DNA of 9,103 nt, from NCBI GenBank assembly GCA_017390245.1, contig JAFPCE010000089.1, positions 1 through 9,103 of the forward strand, written 5' to 3'. The translations under genes were made by a program, and so were the position numbers. Of the stretch, positions 1 to 6,976 are shown one piece after another. This DNA comes from Selenomonadaceae bacterium (GTDB lineage: Bacteria > Bacillota > Negativicutes > Selenomonadales > Selenomonadaceae). A model generated the notes under the pieces. That model saw only the letters and a program-made list of their open reading frames with translations. It did not search any database and was not told where the DNA came from. Position 1 is the stretch's first letter, and each line of letters starts with the position of its first letter.

Positions 1-886
1 GCTGCCGCTGGGTTTCTTCGTTAACATTGCGCATGCCAATAACAAAAATCACACCCTGGCTTTCATCGTCTGCTCTGGCAATATTCACTTCGTAATATTC
101 AACATTTTCGCCCGTCATGCGCCGATAGCCCATCTTATACACACTGTCCTTAGGCACTTTTTTCAGCAGATTGGCTTCCACCACATATTCCCTGACTCTT
201 TCCCGATCATCAGGATGTACATACTTATCTATATAGGCATTGACAATCTGCTGGTAATCCCCATGGCGCATAAACTCGTCAATCTGGCCCCGTACCATGT
301 CCTCTTCGTTGGTATTGCACAGTACCATTTTCCGGGTTTTCATGTTAAAGCTTATTAAGGTGTTGTACTCGGAGCTTAAGACATCTATCAGCTTTAACTG
401 TTCATTCTGCAGCTGAATGTACCGCTGCTCTGCCTCCACAATGCTGTCAATCTTCTTAAAGCCTACAACAAAGCTGTCGCCGTCCTTATCTGGCATTACC
501 ATCTGCCACTGGAAATGGTGTATCATGCCCCGGCGCATAATCCGGTAATTAAAGGAATATTGCGAATGCTTCTGCAGCAGTTCCTTTACTTTTTCTATGG
601 TGCTTACCTTCTCAAAAAGGTGGCGATCCTCTGGCAGTACCTCACCATTGATATAAAGCATCAAATTATCTATGTAATTTCCTACCGCAAAGGCTTCCTT
701 ATAGTGATCTTCCATAAAGGCCTGCATCCAGTAGTTTACAGCCACCTCTGTAGTGAAATTAATAACAAAAACAGCATCATAAAATGTGCAGAATCCCCGG
801 ATGAGACTATCCTGCATGTTGCTCTTTTCCCGCTCTGGAATAGTATCTTTTGCTATGTCTCTGTGCTCTGCTTCTATGATAAACAC
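1..886 (-). CDS. Tandem PAS-domain sensor protein, C-terminal part missing (partial)
   Basis: An open frame of 295 codons runs off the left edge, so only the N-terminal part is seen. The translation reads as a short helical lead-in (about residues 1-30) followed by two PAS-like domains. The first spans about 31-147, begins GFCTFYDAVFVINF and ends VVGFKKID. The second spans about 165-288, with a central PDDRERVREYV helix and a closing strand VIFVIGMRNVNEE. Repeated units ending in VG(F/M)(K/R)(K/N)(I/V) are common in anaerobic Bacillota signalling proteins, where PAS pairs sit in front of a GGDEF, EAL or histidine-kinase output. The output module here is outside the window and cannot be named. 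No signal peptide or membrane segment is visible, so a cytoplasmic sensor is likely. The first possible start is GTG at 886, just after an in-frame TGA at 893-895. It has no clear Shine-Dalgarno sequence. An ATG at 817 (residue 24) is the alternative, but it would cut close to the first PAS domain. The gene has its own promoter and is separated by a terminator from the upstream ecsC-like gene. Confidence 0.75.
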   Translation of the reverse strand, partial: MFIIEAEHRDIAKDTIPEREKSNMQDSLIRGFCTFYDAVFVINFTTEVAVNYWMQAFMEDHYKEAFAVGNYIDNLMLYINGEVLPEDRHLFEKVSTIEKVKELLQKHSQYSFNYRIMRRGMIHHFQWQMVMPDKDGDSFVVGFKKIDSIVEAEQRYIQLQNEQLKLIDVLSSEYNTLISFNMKTRKMVLCNTNEEDMVRGQIDEFMRHGDYQQIVNAYIDKYVHPDDRERVREYVVEANLLKKVPKDSVYKMGYRRMTGENVEYYEVNIARADDESQGVIFVIGMRNVNEETQRQ

Positions 887-903
887 TTCATTTCATACTT
901 ATT

Positions 904-955
904 TTTATACATATACTTACATTGTATCTATACGCACATTTATACATTTATACAT
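904..955 (-). repeat. ATGTATAAA repeats in the leader of the PAS gene
   Basis: The minus-strand motif ATGTATAAA occurs exactly three times in the presumed 5' leader, at 904-912, 939-947 and 947-955. The last two share one base, giving an 8-base tandem period. Between the copies lies GTATAGATAC (924-933), whose ends GTAT/ATAC form a small palindrome. The region is very AT rich, so chance repetition is possible. It could hold binding sites for a regulator acting after initiation, or simply be an unstructured leader. No gene or known riboswitch pattern is recognisable between 887 and 1054. Confidence 0.4.
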
Positions 956-992
956 CTAAAAAATTATCGAAAAAATAGACTTACCTAACTAT

Positions 993-1021
993 ATAATATC
1001 ATATTCATTTTTTTGTAACAA
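993..1021 (-). promoter_or_regulatory. Sigma-A-like promoter of the PAS-domain gene
   Basis: On the minus strand, TTGTTA (1016-1021) and TATTAT (993-998) are separated by 17 bases. A TG one base upstream of the -10 gives an extended -10 (TGATATTAT). The site lies between the terminator of the upstream gene and the PAS gene, facing the latter. Transcription would start near 985-987 and leave a leader of about 100 bases before the GTG at 886. The match is good, but a promoter call from sequence alone is unproven. Confidence 0.65.
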
Positions 1022-1054
1022 GATTTTCCTGATACTATAGCCCCAGAAGCAGAC

Positions 1055-1087
1055 AAAAAATACCGGCCTGACCTTTCAGACCGGTAT
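1055..1087 (-). terminator. Rho-independent terminator after the EcsC-family gene
   Basis: The transcript strand shows a 12-bp stem (ATACCGGTCTGA pairing with TCAGGCCGGTAT, one G-T wobble) around a four-base AAGG loop at 1060-1087. A run of six T (1055-1060, its first base shared with the stem) follows at once. It starts about 18 bases after the stop codon of the EcsC-family gene and ends the upstream transcription unit before the PAS gene's own promoter. This is a textbook intrinsic terminator. Confidence 0.93.
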
Positions 1088-1105
1088 AATTCATAAAATA
1101 TCTTT

Positions 1106-1795
1106 TTATTCATTTTCTTCAGGCAGCTCTATATACTCTGCTTCAATGGTAAAATCCTGAGGCACTTCCGTAACGAACCATTTTTTCGCCATTTTGCCAA
1201 TACCACGGGTTGTGGCTGCATCTACTGCACCGCTGAAAAGTGCTCCCATGATTGGCACGCTTTTACCGATAAACTTCCCTGCCAGTTTGGCAGCCGCCTT
1301 TTCCACAGCCTTTTCCACGATTTTGGTACTGAGCTTATTGACTACCTTCGAGCCCATAGCGCACATAATAAGTGCCAGCTTGACCTTTTCGTCCTCCAGC
1401 CGCCAGCCGCCTATCAGGGCAATAGCCGCTGCCATACGCAGCTGCAATACAGTACCGCTGACAATATTTAATGGCAATGTAGCAATACCGCCTATGCCAG
1501 TGGCAGTGCCCATAATGCCAGACTTCACCCAGTAATCGCTTACCAGCTTATCTACAGCATCCTCCAGATTTTTCCCTTTGGCTGTATATTCATCTGCCAG
1601 CTCCTGGGCACTGGAAACACCTGGCAAATCCGCATTAATGGCCACACCATAGGCCCAGTCTACTACCTGGGAAAAGCTGCCAGCATCGCCCTGCAGCACC
1701 TTGGTCATCCAGCCAATAACGCTGTCAAAGCCTGGGATATTGGCCAGAATGCTTTTACTTTTCTCATCATTATCCTTGCTAAATGGAAATGTCAT
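1106..1795 (-). CDS. EcsC-family protein
   Basis: This encodes a complete protein of 229 residues ending with the acidic tail ELPEENE. The central part (about 93-131) carries the EcsC-family signature: a glycine-rich hydrophobic stretch GTATGIGGIATLPLNIV, then LQLRMAAAIALIGGW, then a charged helix beginning EDEKVKLALI. A second small-residue-rich segment, including GKSVPIMGALFSGAVDAATT, lies at about 174-196. Such stretches may associate with membrane or pack as amphipathic helices, but no signal peptide is present. The family is named after Bacillus subtilis EcsC, encoded beside the EcsAB ABC transporter, and its molecular function is unknown. No ABC transporter gene is seen here. The gene lies 83 bases after the exonuclease stop with no terminator between them, so co-transcription is plausible. 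A weak promoter-like pair (TTTATG, 16 bases, TATAAC) lies in that gap but is too poor to call. The start is well supported by a strong ribosome binding site, and the gene ends at a clear terminator. Confidence 0.85.
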   Translation of the reverse strand: MTFPFSKDNDEKSKSILANIPGFDSVIGWMTKVLQGDAGSFSQVVDWAYGVAINADLPGVSSAQELADEYTAKGKNLEDAVDKLVSDYWVKSGIMGTATGIGGIATLPLNIVSGTVLQLRMAAAIALIGGWRLEDEKVKLALIMCAMGSKVVNKLSTKIVEKAVEKAAAKLAGKFIGKSVPIMGALFSGAVDAATTRGIGKMAKKWFVTEVPQDFTIEAEYIELPEENE

Positions 1796-1798
1796 CTT

Positions 1799-1806
1799 AT
1801 CACCTC
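1799..1806 (-). promoter_or_regulatory. Ribosome binding site of the EcsC-family gene
   Basis: GAGGTGAT matches eight bases complementary to the 16S rRNA 3' end. The AGGTG core ends about 5-6 bases before the ATG at 1795. It fixes the start and predicts efficient translation. Confidence 0.85.
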
Positions 1807-1878
1807 AACCGTTATATGACGCAGCTATTGGCCATAAACTAATGAATCTCCCCTATGTATAAGCAGGCAGCAAAATCA

Positions 1879-2832
1879 TCATGCTTCAAAGGTATTACGG
1901 TATTCCTGGAAATGCTGGATGTCTTCTTTGTCCAGCTGGTACAGGGTTTTATAGTACCCCTCCCGTTTAACAAGCTTGGGGGCAAAGTACGCTGTCATTT
2001 CCTCATAGCCCTTGCTGCAGTCTGCCAGCTCAATGCCAGCTACCATAATGCCATTTTCTGATGGATTTTCTTCTACTGGTGCTTCTTCCTCCTGGCTCAG
2101 CTCTGTCAGCCGTTCCTGCTGCTTTGGCTTTAAAGGCTTCTTTCTGGCTACCAGGGAATATCCCTCTGGATATTGCAGCAAAAACAGCCAGCCCTTAGCT
2201 TTCTCCATGGCCTTATGCAGCAGCTCTGTCTCCACCATGCTGCGGAGGTACTGCCAGGCAGTATTAATCTGCTCATCCGTCAGCCGCTGCTGATTTTCTT
2301 CAATTGGACACAGGTTATATTTTTTAATAAAGAGCTTCATTAAGACATCGTAGCAAAACAGGGTTGCCTTGGCATCAGCAGCTGCAGAATGGGCATCTTC
2401 CTCCCACTCATAGCCGCAATGCTCGGCACACTTTACCAGACTAGGTACATGGAATAAATCCATCCCCAGCTCTTCACCGTAAACCGCCCAGAACAAATCC
2501 CTTACATCCATGCAGCGCTCTGGCGCCAGTCCTGTAACACCTGACTTTTCCAGCAGCTGGATGTCATTGGTTAAAGCAAAGCCCAGCACCATGTCACTGC
2601 GGTCAAATATCTTCTGTATCTTCCGCAGATTATCCTGAAAATGAGGCTTATCCTGCACCATTTCTGGGCTGATGCCATGTATTTTCTCCGAATGAGGCCA
2701 GCGGCGGTTTTTCCTTGGTTTGTACAGGCTGTTCAGCACCAGCTCTCCCCTGGCGCTGAATATTGCCAGTTCTAGTATTTCATTATATTTTCCTGTGCTT
2801 GTAGACTCAGTATCCAGACAGGCAATATGCAT
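1879..2832 (-). CDS. DEDDh (DnaQ-fold) 3'-5' exonuclease with an unassigned C-terminal region
   Basis: With the chosen start the protein has 317 residues. Residues 1 to about 165 form a DnaQ-like exonuclease domain with all expected acidic residues: D7 and E9 in CLDTEST, D90 in GFALTNDIQLL, and H148 and D153 in AHSAAADAKAT (the H-x4-D motif of the DEDDh class). HGIS after the first strand is also typical. The family removes nucleotides from DNA or RNA 3' ends with two metal ions, as in the DNA polymerase III epsilon subunit and RNase T. This gene is not fused to a polymerase or helicase. The remaining ~150 residues match nothing I recognise; they include a helical stretch, a charged linker (EEEAPVEENPSEN) and an aromatic-rich end. 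ATG 2832 is preferred because the exonuclease fold begins there, an AGAAGG site lies 9 bases upstream, and a -10-like TATAAT covers the other candidate ATG at 2871. That alternative would add 13 residues and has no ribosome binding site. The gene follows addA by 130 bases (91 with the longer start). A role in DNA end processing alongside AddAB is inferred from position only. Confidence 0.85.
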   Translation of the reverse strand: MHIACLDTESTSTGKYNEILELAIFSARGELVLNSLYKPRKNRRWPHSEKIHGISPEMVQDKPHFQDNLRKIQKIFDRSDMVLGFALTNDIQLLEKSGVTGLAPERCMDVRDLFWAVYGEELGMDLFHVPSLVKCAEHCGYEWEEDAHSAAADAKATLFCYDVLMKLFIKKYNLCPIEENQQRLTDEQINTAWQYLRSMVETELLHKAMEKAKGWLFLLQYPEGYSLVARKKPLKPKQQERLTELSQEEEAPVEENPSENGIMVAGIELADCSKGYEEMTAYFAPKLVKREGYYKTLYQLDKEDIQHFQEYRNTFEA

Positions 2833-2841
2833 TCCCCTAAA

Positions 2842-2847
2842 CCTTCT
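2842..2847 (-). promoter_or_regulatory. Ribosome binding site supporting the internal start of the exonuclease gene
   Basis: AGAAGG lies 9 bases before the ATG at 2832. A second purine stretch, AGGGGA (2833-2838), abuts the ATG and is too close to serve well. The upstream ATG at 2871 has no comparable site, so this favours the shorter protein. Confidence 0.5.
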
Positions 2848-2869
2848 CTCAAAAAAAATCTTACATTTC

Positions 2870-2900
2870 ATTATACTACAAATTGAAAATATTTACTGAA
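2870..2900 (-). promoter_or_regulatory. Possible internal promoter of the exonuclease gene
   Basis: A perfect -10 hexamer TATAAT lies at 2870-2875 in the AT-rich gap after addA. The best -35 candidate is poor (TTCAGT at 2895-2900, 19-base spacing). If used, RNA would start near 2861-2864, which lies inside or past the first codon of the longer reading frame. Transcription of the exonuclease could then be partly independent of addAB. Confidence 0.35.
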
Positions 2901-2910
2901 ATATATTTTC
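2885..2910. repeat. Small AT-rich inverted repeat between addA and the exonuclease gene
   Basis: The arms GAAAATAT (2885-2892) and ATATTTTC (2903-2910) pair perfectly around a 10-base loop. There is no following T run and no GC content in the stem, so it is not a convincing terminator. It brackets the possible -35 region, so an operator is conceivable. Chance is also likely in such AT-rich DNA. Confidence 0.3.
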
Positions 2911-2962
2911 CCTGCTGATACTTCCTGTCTGCCTTAATGTTTTTACTGGAGGGCTATAATAA

Positions 2963-5900
2963 TTATACCTTAACAATACTGCCATCCCGCAGCATGTACA
3001 GATACCTTTCCTTTACCTTGGCCGGAATAATGGACTCCACAGCCTCAGTGTATAAATCCAGCTGAATCTTGTACTTATCCCGGATAACCTCTGGATCTGT
3101 ATTTCTGTCAGTCTTGTAGTCCAGGATGATAATATCCCCGTTGGCTTCTTCAAATAGCACGTCAATAACACCCTGGTTAAAAATACGGGTACCTGGGCAG
3201 GCCTCTGGATAATACTTATCAGCCTCCAGCATTCTGGTAAATGGCAGCTCCCGCCATAGCTTTTTCGCATGGAGCATCCGCTGGCCTATATCCGAAGCTA
3301 AAAATCTCTGTATATTATAAATATTCACTATATCCTGCTGGTCTCTGGTAATGATTTCCCTTTCTGTCATCACCTGCAGCTGTGCCTTAATATCCCTGGC
3401 TGTTAAGCCATCTTTCAGCTCTAAATGCTGCATGACATTATGCATGAGAGTACCATATTCTGCACCAGCATAGGATTTTTTCTTTTTCTGACTGGCCTCT
3501 GCTGCTTCAGCCTGCTGGGCCCGTTCCTGCTCCTCCTGGCGCTGTACAAACACAGGCTTAGGGAAGCTGTAGCTCTTTTCCTCCTGCAGTGCACTAACAG
3601 CCTCCAGTGTTTCCAGCTGCTGCGCCTCCCCGCTGAAACGGCGTTTTAAATCAGAAACGGACAATTTAGCAGGCACTTTATCCGTTCCCTGGAAATCATA
3701 CTGCCAGTTCAAAATAGCTGCTATTCTGGCCTCAGCCTCCTTAGATGCTGGCATAGCTTCACCCTGCAGCAGCTTATCTAAAAGCTCATTGGCATCTGGT
3801 GCTGCTTCTGCAGAGCCTAACTGCAGGGAGCTGGCAGGTATAACATTTAAACGCCAAGGTGCAGACACCTTTTTCCCTGTATCATCAGTCATGCTCCGGC
3901 CCATAACAGCAGCCATGTGTCCTAAGGCCTGGCGATATTCTTCTTCTGACTTATCACCATACTGGCTCAGTACCTTGGCAGTATCACTGTGGCGGGCAGC
4001 TGCCATGGCTACCCAGTCCAGATAGCTGTTAGCACCAGCCACAGCAAAGTCAGGCAATACCTGGCGGTACTGGCCTTCAGCTGTTACATCCAGATTACCT
4101 TCATCCTGATATGTGATATAACGGCACCACTTGGTGGCAGCATCCGACATTTTCTTGACTGTGCCCACCATTATCAGCTTTTCCCTGGCACGAGTCATGG
4201 CCACATAAAGCACGCGCTGCTCTTCAGCCTTGCTTTCTGCCACCATTTTAGCTTTAACAGCCAGACGGGCAAAGGAAGGATAGGAAATAGACTTTTCCAA
4301 ATCTACAGTTTTCAGTCCCAGTCCCAATGATTTATGTACCAAAACATTATCCCTGGTATCCATCAGATTAAAGCCCTTGCCCATATCAGCAATAACCACT
4401 ACAGGGAACTCCAGACCCTTGGATTTGTGGATAGTCATGACCCTGACTACATTCTCATTTTCACCTAAGGTTCTGGCCATGGATAAATCTGTATCCATTT
4501 TTTTCATCTTGTCAATAAAGCCTAAGAAGCGGAATAAACCTCGGTAATCAGTAGCCTCAAACTCCTGAGCTCTGGTGATAAGCATGCGGAGGTTAGCCTG
4601 GCGCAAAACGCCTCCTGGCATGCAGCCAGCATAATCATAATACCCAGTATCGTGGTACAGCTGCCACAAAAGCTCTGGCACACCTGCCCGCTGGGCCATA
4701 CGCCGCCAGTCAGACAGCTTGGTGAGAAAATCTGCCAGCTTGGCCTTCAGCTCTGGTGCTAAATTGCTGTCAGCTCCATTGGCCAGCAAAAGTGCCGTAT
4801 ACAAATCCTCCTTTGGTGCTAGCAGCCGCAGCTTCGCCATATCAGCAGTATCCAGCCCTACAATAGGCGAATGCAGGACTGCTGCCAATGGCACATCCTG
4901 CTGGGCATTATCAATAATGGCTAAAAGCGAGGTCATCACCTGTATCTCTGTAGCCTGGAAATAGCCATCGGCGGTATTGGCGTAAACTGGGATACCATTA
5001 GCCTGCAGCACCTCCTGGATAACCTCAGCCTTGTTCTTGGTAGAGCGCAGCAAAATCACCATATCACGCCAGCGCACAGGACGGTATTGCTGTCCTGCTG
5101 GTGCGCCTGGATCAAAGACCATATAGCCTTCCTGCTGGAGAGCCTTCAGTCTGTTAGCAATGTGCTGGGCCTCCATTTCCATGCGCTGCAGTTCTTCCTC
5201 TGGTTCTTCACTCTCTGCTTCATCCCCAGCTTTACCGCTGTCTGGCTTTTTGCCCTGAGGTTTTTCCTTAGCCTCAGCTTCTTCAGACTCTAGGTTAATA
5301 ATATCCAGCTCCACGGCCTGATTCAGTGGCATGATTTTTGGCTGCTTCCCCTCTGGCAGGGTATAGCCATAAGGGTCACCTGGGTTTAGCATAGCACCAT
5401 CATCATATTCTATTTCCATGGTGTGCTTCTGCATTATCTGGCCAAAGACAAAGTTAACTGCTGACAGGATTTCCTTGCGGCTGCGGAAATTACGGCTAAG
5501 GGTTATGAGCTGCTGCGGTGCTTCTTCATCACCGGCCTTGCCATAGGTTTCATATTTCTGGATAAAGAGGCTTGGCTCAGATGCCCTGAAGCCATAGATA
5601 CTCTGCTTTACATCACCTACAGTGAACATATTGCCCAGGTCATCGCCAGCAATGAGCTTGACGATAGTATCCTGCAGTTCGTTAGTATCCTGGTACTCAT
5701 CCACCATGATTTCCTGATATTTCTGCCGCAGCTTCATGGCTGTTGCTGATGGCAGAGGATTCTCTGGTGTAGCTTCTTCAGAAAGCAGAATCTGCAAAGC
5801 AAAATGCTCTATGTCATTAAAGTCAGCAATATTCTTTTCCCGCTTAGCCGTGCTGTAGGCCTGGCCATAGTCCAGAGCCAGGTTAATGAGAGCTGCCGCA

Positions 5901-6976
5901 TCCTGCTTTAAAAGAGCAAGATCCTCCATCATGGTTTCCTCATCATCAATGACATAGTTATCCTTGAGGCTGGTCAATGCGTCCCTCATAGCTTCATTTA
6001 TTTTCTTTATAGCATAAGCATTATCTGGCCTTGGCACCTTACCACCCAGCAGTCCCTTAAAAGAAGTTTTTGTTTCTTCAAGAGGTTTTAGGGCTGCATA
6101 GATTGCATTCCAGCCTTTATCCAGTGCTTCCTCTGCCCCTTTGATTAAAGTATCAGCACGTTCCAGACATTCTTCATATCTATTAAATACCTTGGTAAAT
6201 TCCTTTTCATCTACCTGATTCTTCTCCTTTAAAAATGCCCTATAGTAGAACCTGGCCTCTGCTACACCTTTTTTCAGCTCAGACATAACCACCTGCCACC
6301 AGTCGCCATAGTCCTGCAGTGACTTTACTTCCTGCCCTTCCTCTGGGAAAAACCGCAGCAGGCCCTGCAGCCATGCTTCTGGAAATGGCTGGTTCACAGC
6401 CTTGCCATAGAGCTTTTTAATGATGTCATAAAGGGCTGTATCCCCCTTATCACTGCCGTATTTGTCAGCTAACATCAGTAAATCTGCATCTTCTGCCTCA
6501 TATTTGGCCTCTATGAGTTCATCTAAAACCTCCTGCTGCAAAAGCTGCAATTCATTTTCATCAGCAATGCGGAAGCCTGGGTCTAAGTCTATGTCAGCAA
6601 AATTATTTTTCACAATTTTCTGGCAAAAGGAGTCAATGGTAGTGATGGCTGCACTGGAAAGCATGATATTCTGCCGGTTTAAGCGGTTAATCAGCGCCAT
6701 ATCCGGCTTTTCCTTAGCCATTTCTGCTGCTGCCTTAGCCTGAAGCTGCAGGCTAATACGCTGGCTCATTTCCGCTGCTGCCGCCTTGGTAAAGGTTACT
6801 ACCATCAGCCTGTCCACATCCCAGGCATCCTCTTCTGTCCGGGGATTCCTCAGGAGATGGGATACTACTCGCTCTACCAGCACAGCTGTCTTGCCTGAAC
6901 CTGCCGCTGCAGATACCAATATATTCTTTTTATCTAAATTAATGGCTTTCTCCTGGTCTGGTGTCCATCTTGGCAT
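2963..6976 (-). CDS. addA: ATP-dependent helicase/nuclease subunit A (AddA)
   Basis: A complete 1337-residue AddA, somewhat longer than the roughly 1230-1250 usual for the family. It is the active 3'-5' helicase and one of the two nucleases of the AddAB complex, which resects double-strand breaks until Chi and prepares a 3' tail for RecA. Superfamily 1A motifs appear in order: Q8 in the Q motif, Walker A AAAGSGKT at 23-30, Walker B VDEYQD at 425-430, motif III TVGDVKQSIYGFR at 452-464, motif IV LSRNFRS at 493-499, motif V TIHKSKGLEF at 848-857 and motif VI EEQRVLYVAMTRARE at 918-932. The C-terminal RecB-type nuclease has H1179 (GTLMH), D1272 (GVIDV), D1286 and K1288 (DYKT) and Q1305 (QLDLY), so it appears catalytically intact. 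Extra length includes an acidic low-complexity insert at about 563-595 and a Gln/Glu/Lys-rich stretch before the nuclease domain. The start overlaps the addB stop by one base and has a strong ribosome binding site, so the two subunits are likely translationally coupled. Confidence 0.97.
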   Translation of the reverse strand: MPRWTPDQEKAINLDKKNILVSAAAGSGKTAVLVERVVSHLLRNPRTEEDAWDVDRLMVVTFTKAAAAEMSQRISLQLQAKAAAEMAKEKPDMALINRLNRQNIMLSSAAITTIDSFCQKIVKNNFADIDLDPGFRIADENELQLLQQEVLDELIEAKYEAEDADLLMLADKYGSDKGDTALYDIIKKLYGKAVNQPFPEAWLQGLLRFFPEEGQEVKSLQDYGDWWQVVMSELKKGVAEARFYYRAFLKEKNQVDEKEFTKVFNRYEECLERADTLIKGAEEALDKGWNAIYAALKPLEETKTSFKGLLGGKVPRPDNAYAIKKINEAMRDALTSLKDNYVIDDEETMMEDLALLKQDAAALINLALDYGQAYSTAKREKNIADFNDIEHFALQILLSEEATPENPLPSATAMKLRQKYQEIMVDEYQDTNELQDTIVKLIAGDDLGNMFTVGDVKQSIYGFRASEPSLFIQKYETYGKAGDEEAPQQLITLSRNFRSRKEILSAVNFVFGQIMQKHTMEIEYDDGAMLNPGDPYGYTLPEGKQPKIMPLNQAVELDIINLESEEAEAKEKPQGKKPDSGKAGDEAESEEPEEELQRMEMEAQHIANRLKALQQEGYMVFDPGAPAGQQYRPVRWRDMVILLRSTKNKAEVIQEVLQANGIPVYANTADGYFQATEIQVMTSLLAIIDNAQQDVPLAAVLHSPIVGLDTADMAKLRLLAPKEDLYTALLLANGADSNLAPELKAKLADFLTKLSDWRRMAQRAGVPELLWQLYHDTGYYDYAGCMPGGVLRQANLRMLITRAQEFEATDYRGLFRFLGFIDKMKKMDTDLSMARTLGENENVVRVMTIHKSKGLEFPVVVIADMGKGFNLMDTRDNVLVHKSLGLGLKTVDLEKSISYPSFARLAVKAKMVAESKAEEQRVLYVAMTRAREKLIMVGTVKKMSDAATKWCRYITYQDEGNLDVTAEGQYRQVLPDFAVAGANSYLDWVAMAAARHSDTAKVLSQYGDKSEEEYRQALGHMAAVMGRSMTDDTGKKVSAPWRLNVIPASSLQLGSAEAAPDANELLDKLLQGEAMPASKEAEARIAAILNWQYDFQGTDKVPAKLSVSDLKRRFSGEAQQLETLEAVSALQEEKSYSFPKPVFVQRQEEQERAQQAEAAEASQKKKKSYAGAEYGTLMHNVMQHLELKDGLTARDIKAQLQVMTEREIITRDQQDIVNIYNIQRFLASDIGQRMLHAKKLWRELPFTRMLEADKYYPEACPGTRIFNQGVIDVLFEEANGDIIILDYKTDRNTDPEVIRDKYKIQLDLYTEAVESIIPAKVKERYLYMLRDGSIVKV

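Noticed and set aside
515..988. Plus-strand open frame of 157 codons across the start of the PAS gene
   Set aside because: It is antisense to the PAS coding frame and runs through that gene's promoter and leader. Its translation is rich in Tyr, His, Ile and Phe without domain character, and no Shine-Dalgarno sequence precedes it.
1194..1535. Plus-strand open frame of 113 codons opposite the EcsC-family gene
   Set aside because: The opposite strand encodes a recognisable family protein with a strong ribosome binding site. This frame is a low-complexity Ala/Ser/Pro/Ile shadow.
2872..2962. Possible terminator between addA and the exonuclease gene
   Set aside because: Only an AT-only inverted repeat is present, with no GC-rich stem and no T run after it on the transcript strand.
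3013..3270. Second minus-strand frames inside addA (3013-3270) and addB (8298-8513)
   Set aside because: They are out of frame with strongly conserved nuclease and helicase-like sequence and have no independent start signals.
6462..6743. Plus-strand open frames within addA and addB (this one and several similar, such as 3425-3649, 4719-4964 and 7865-8164)
   Set aside because: They lie wholly inside well-conserved AddA or AddB coding sequence, are Ser/Ala/Leu rich, and show no ribosome binding site or recognisable domain.
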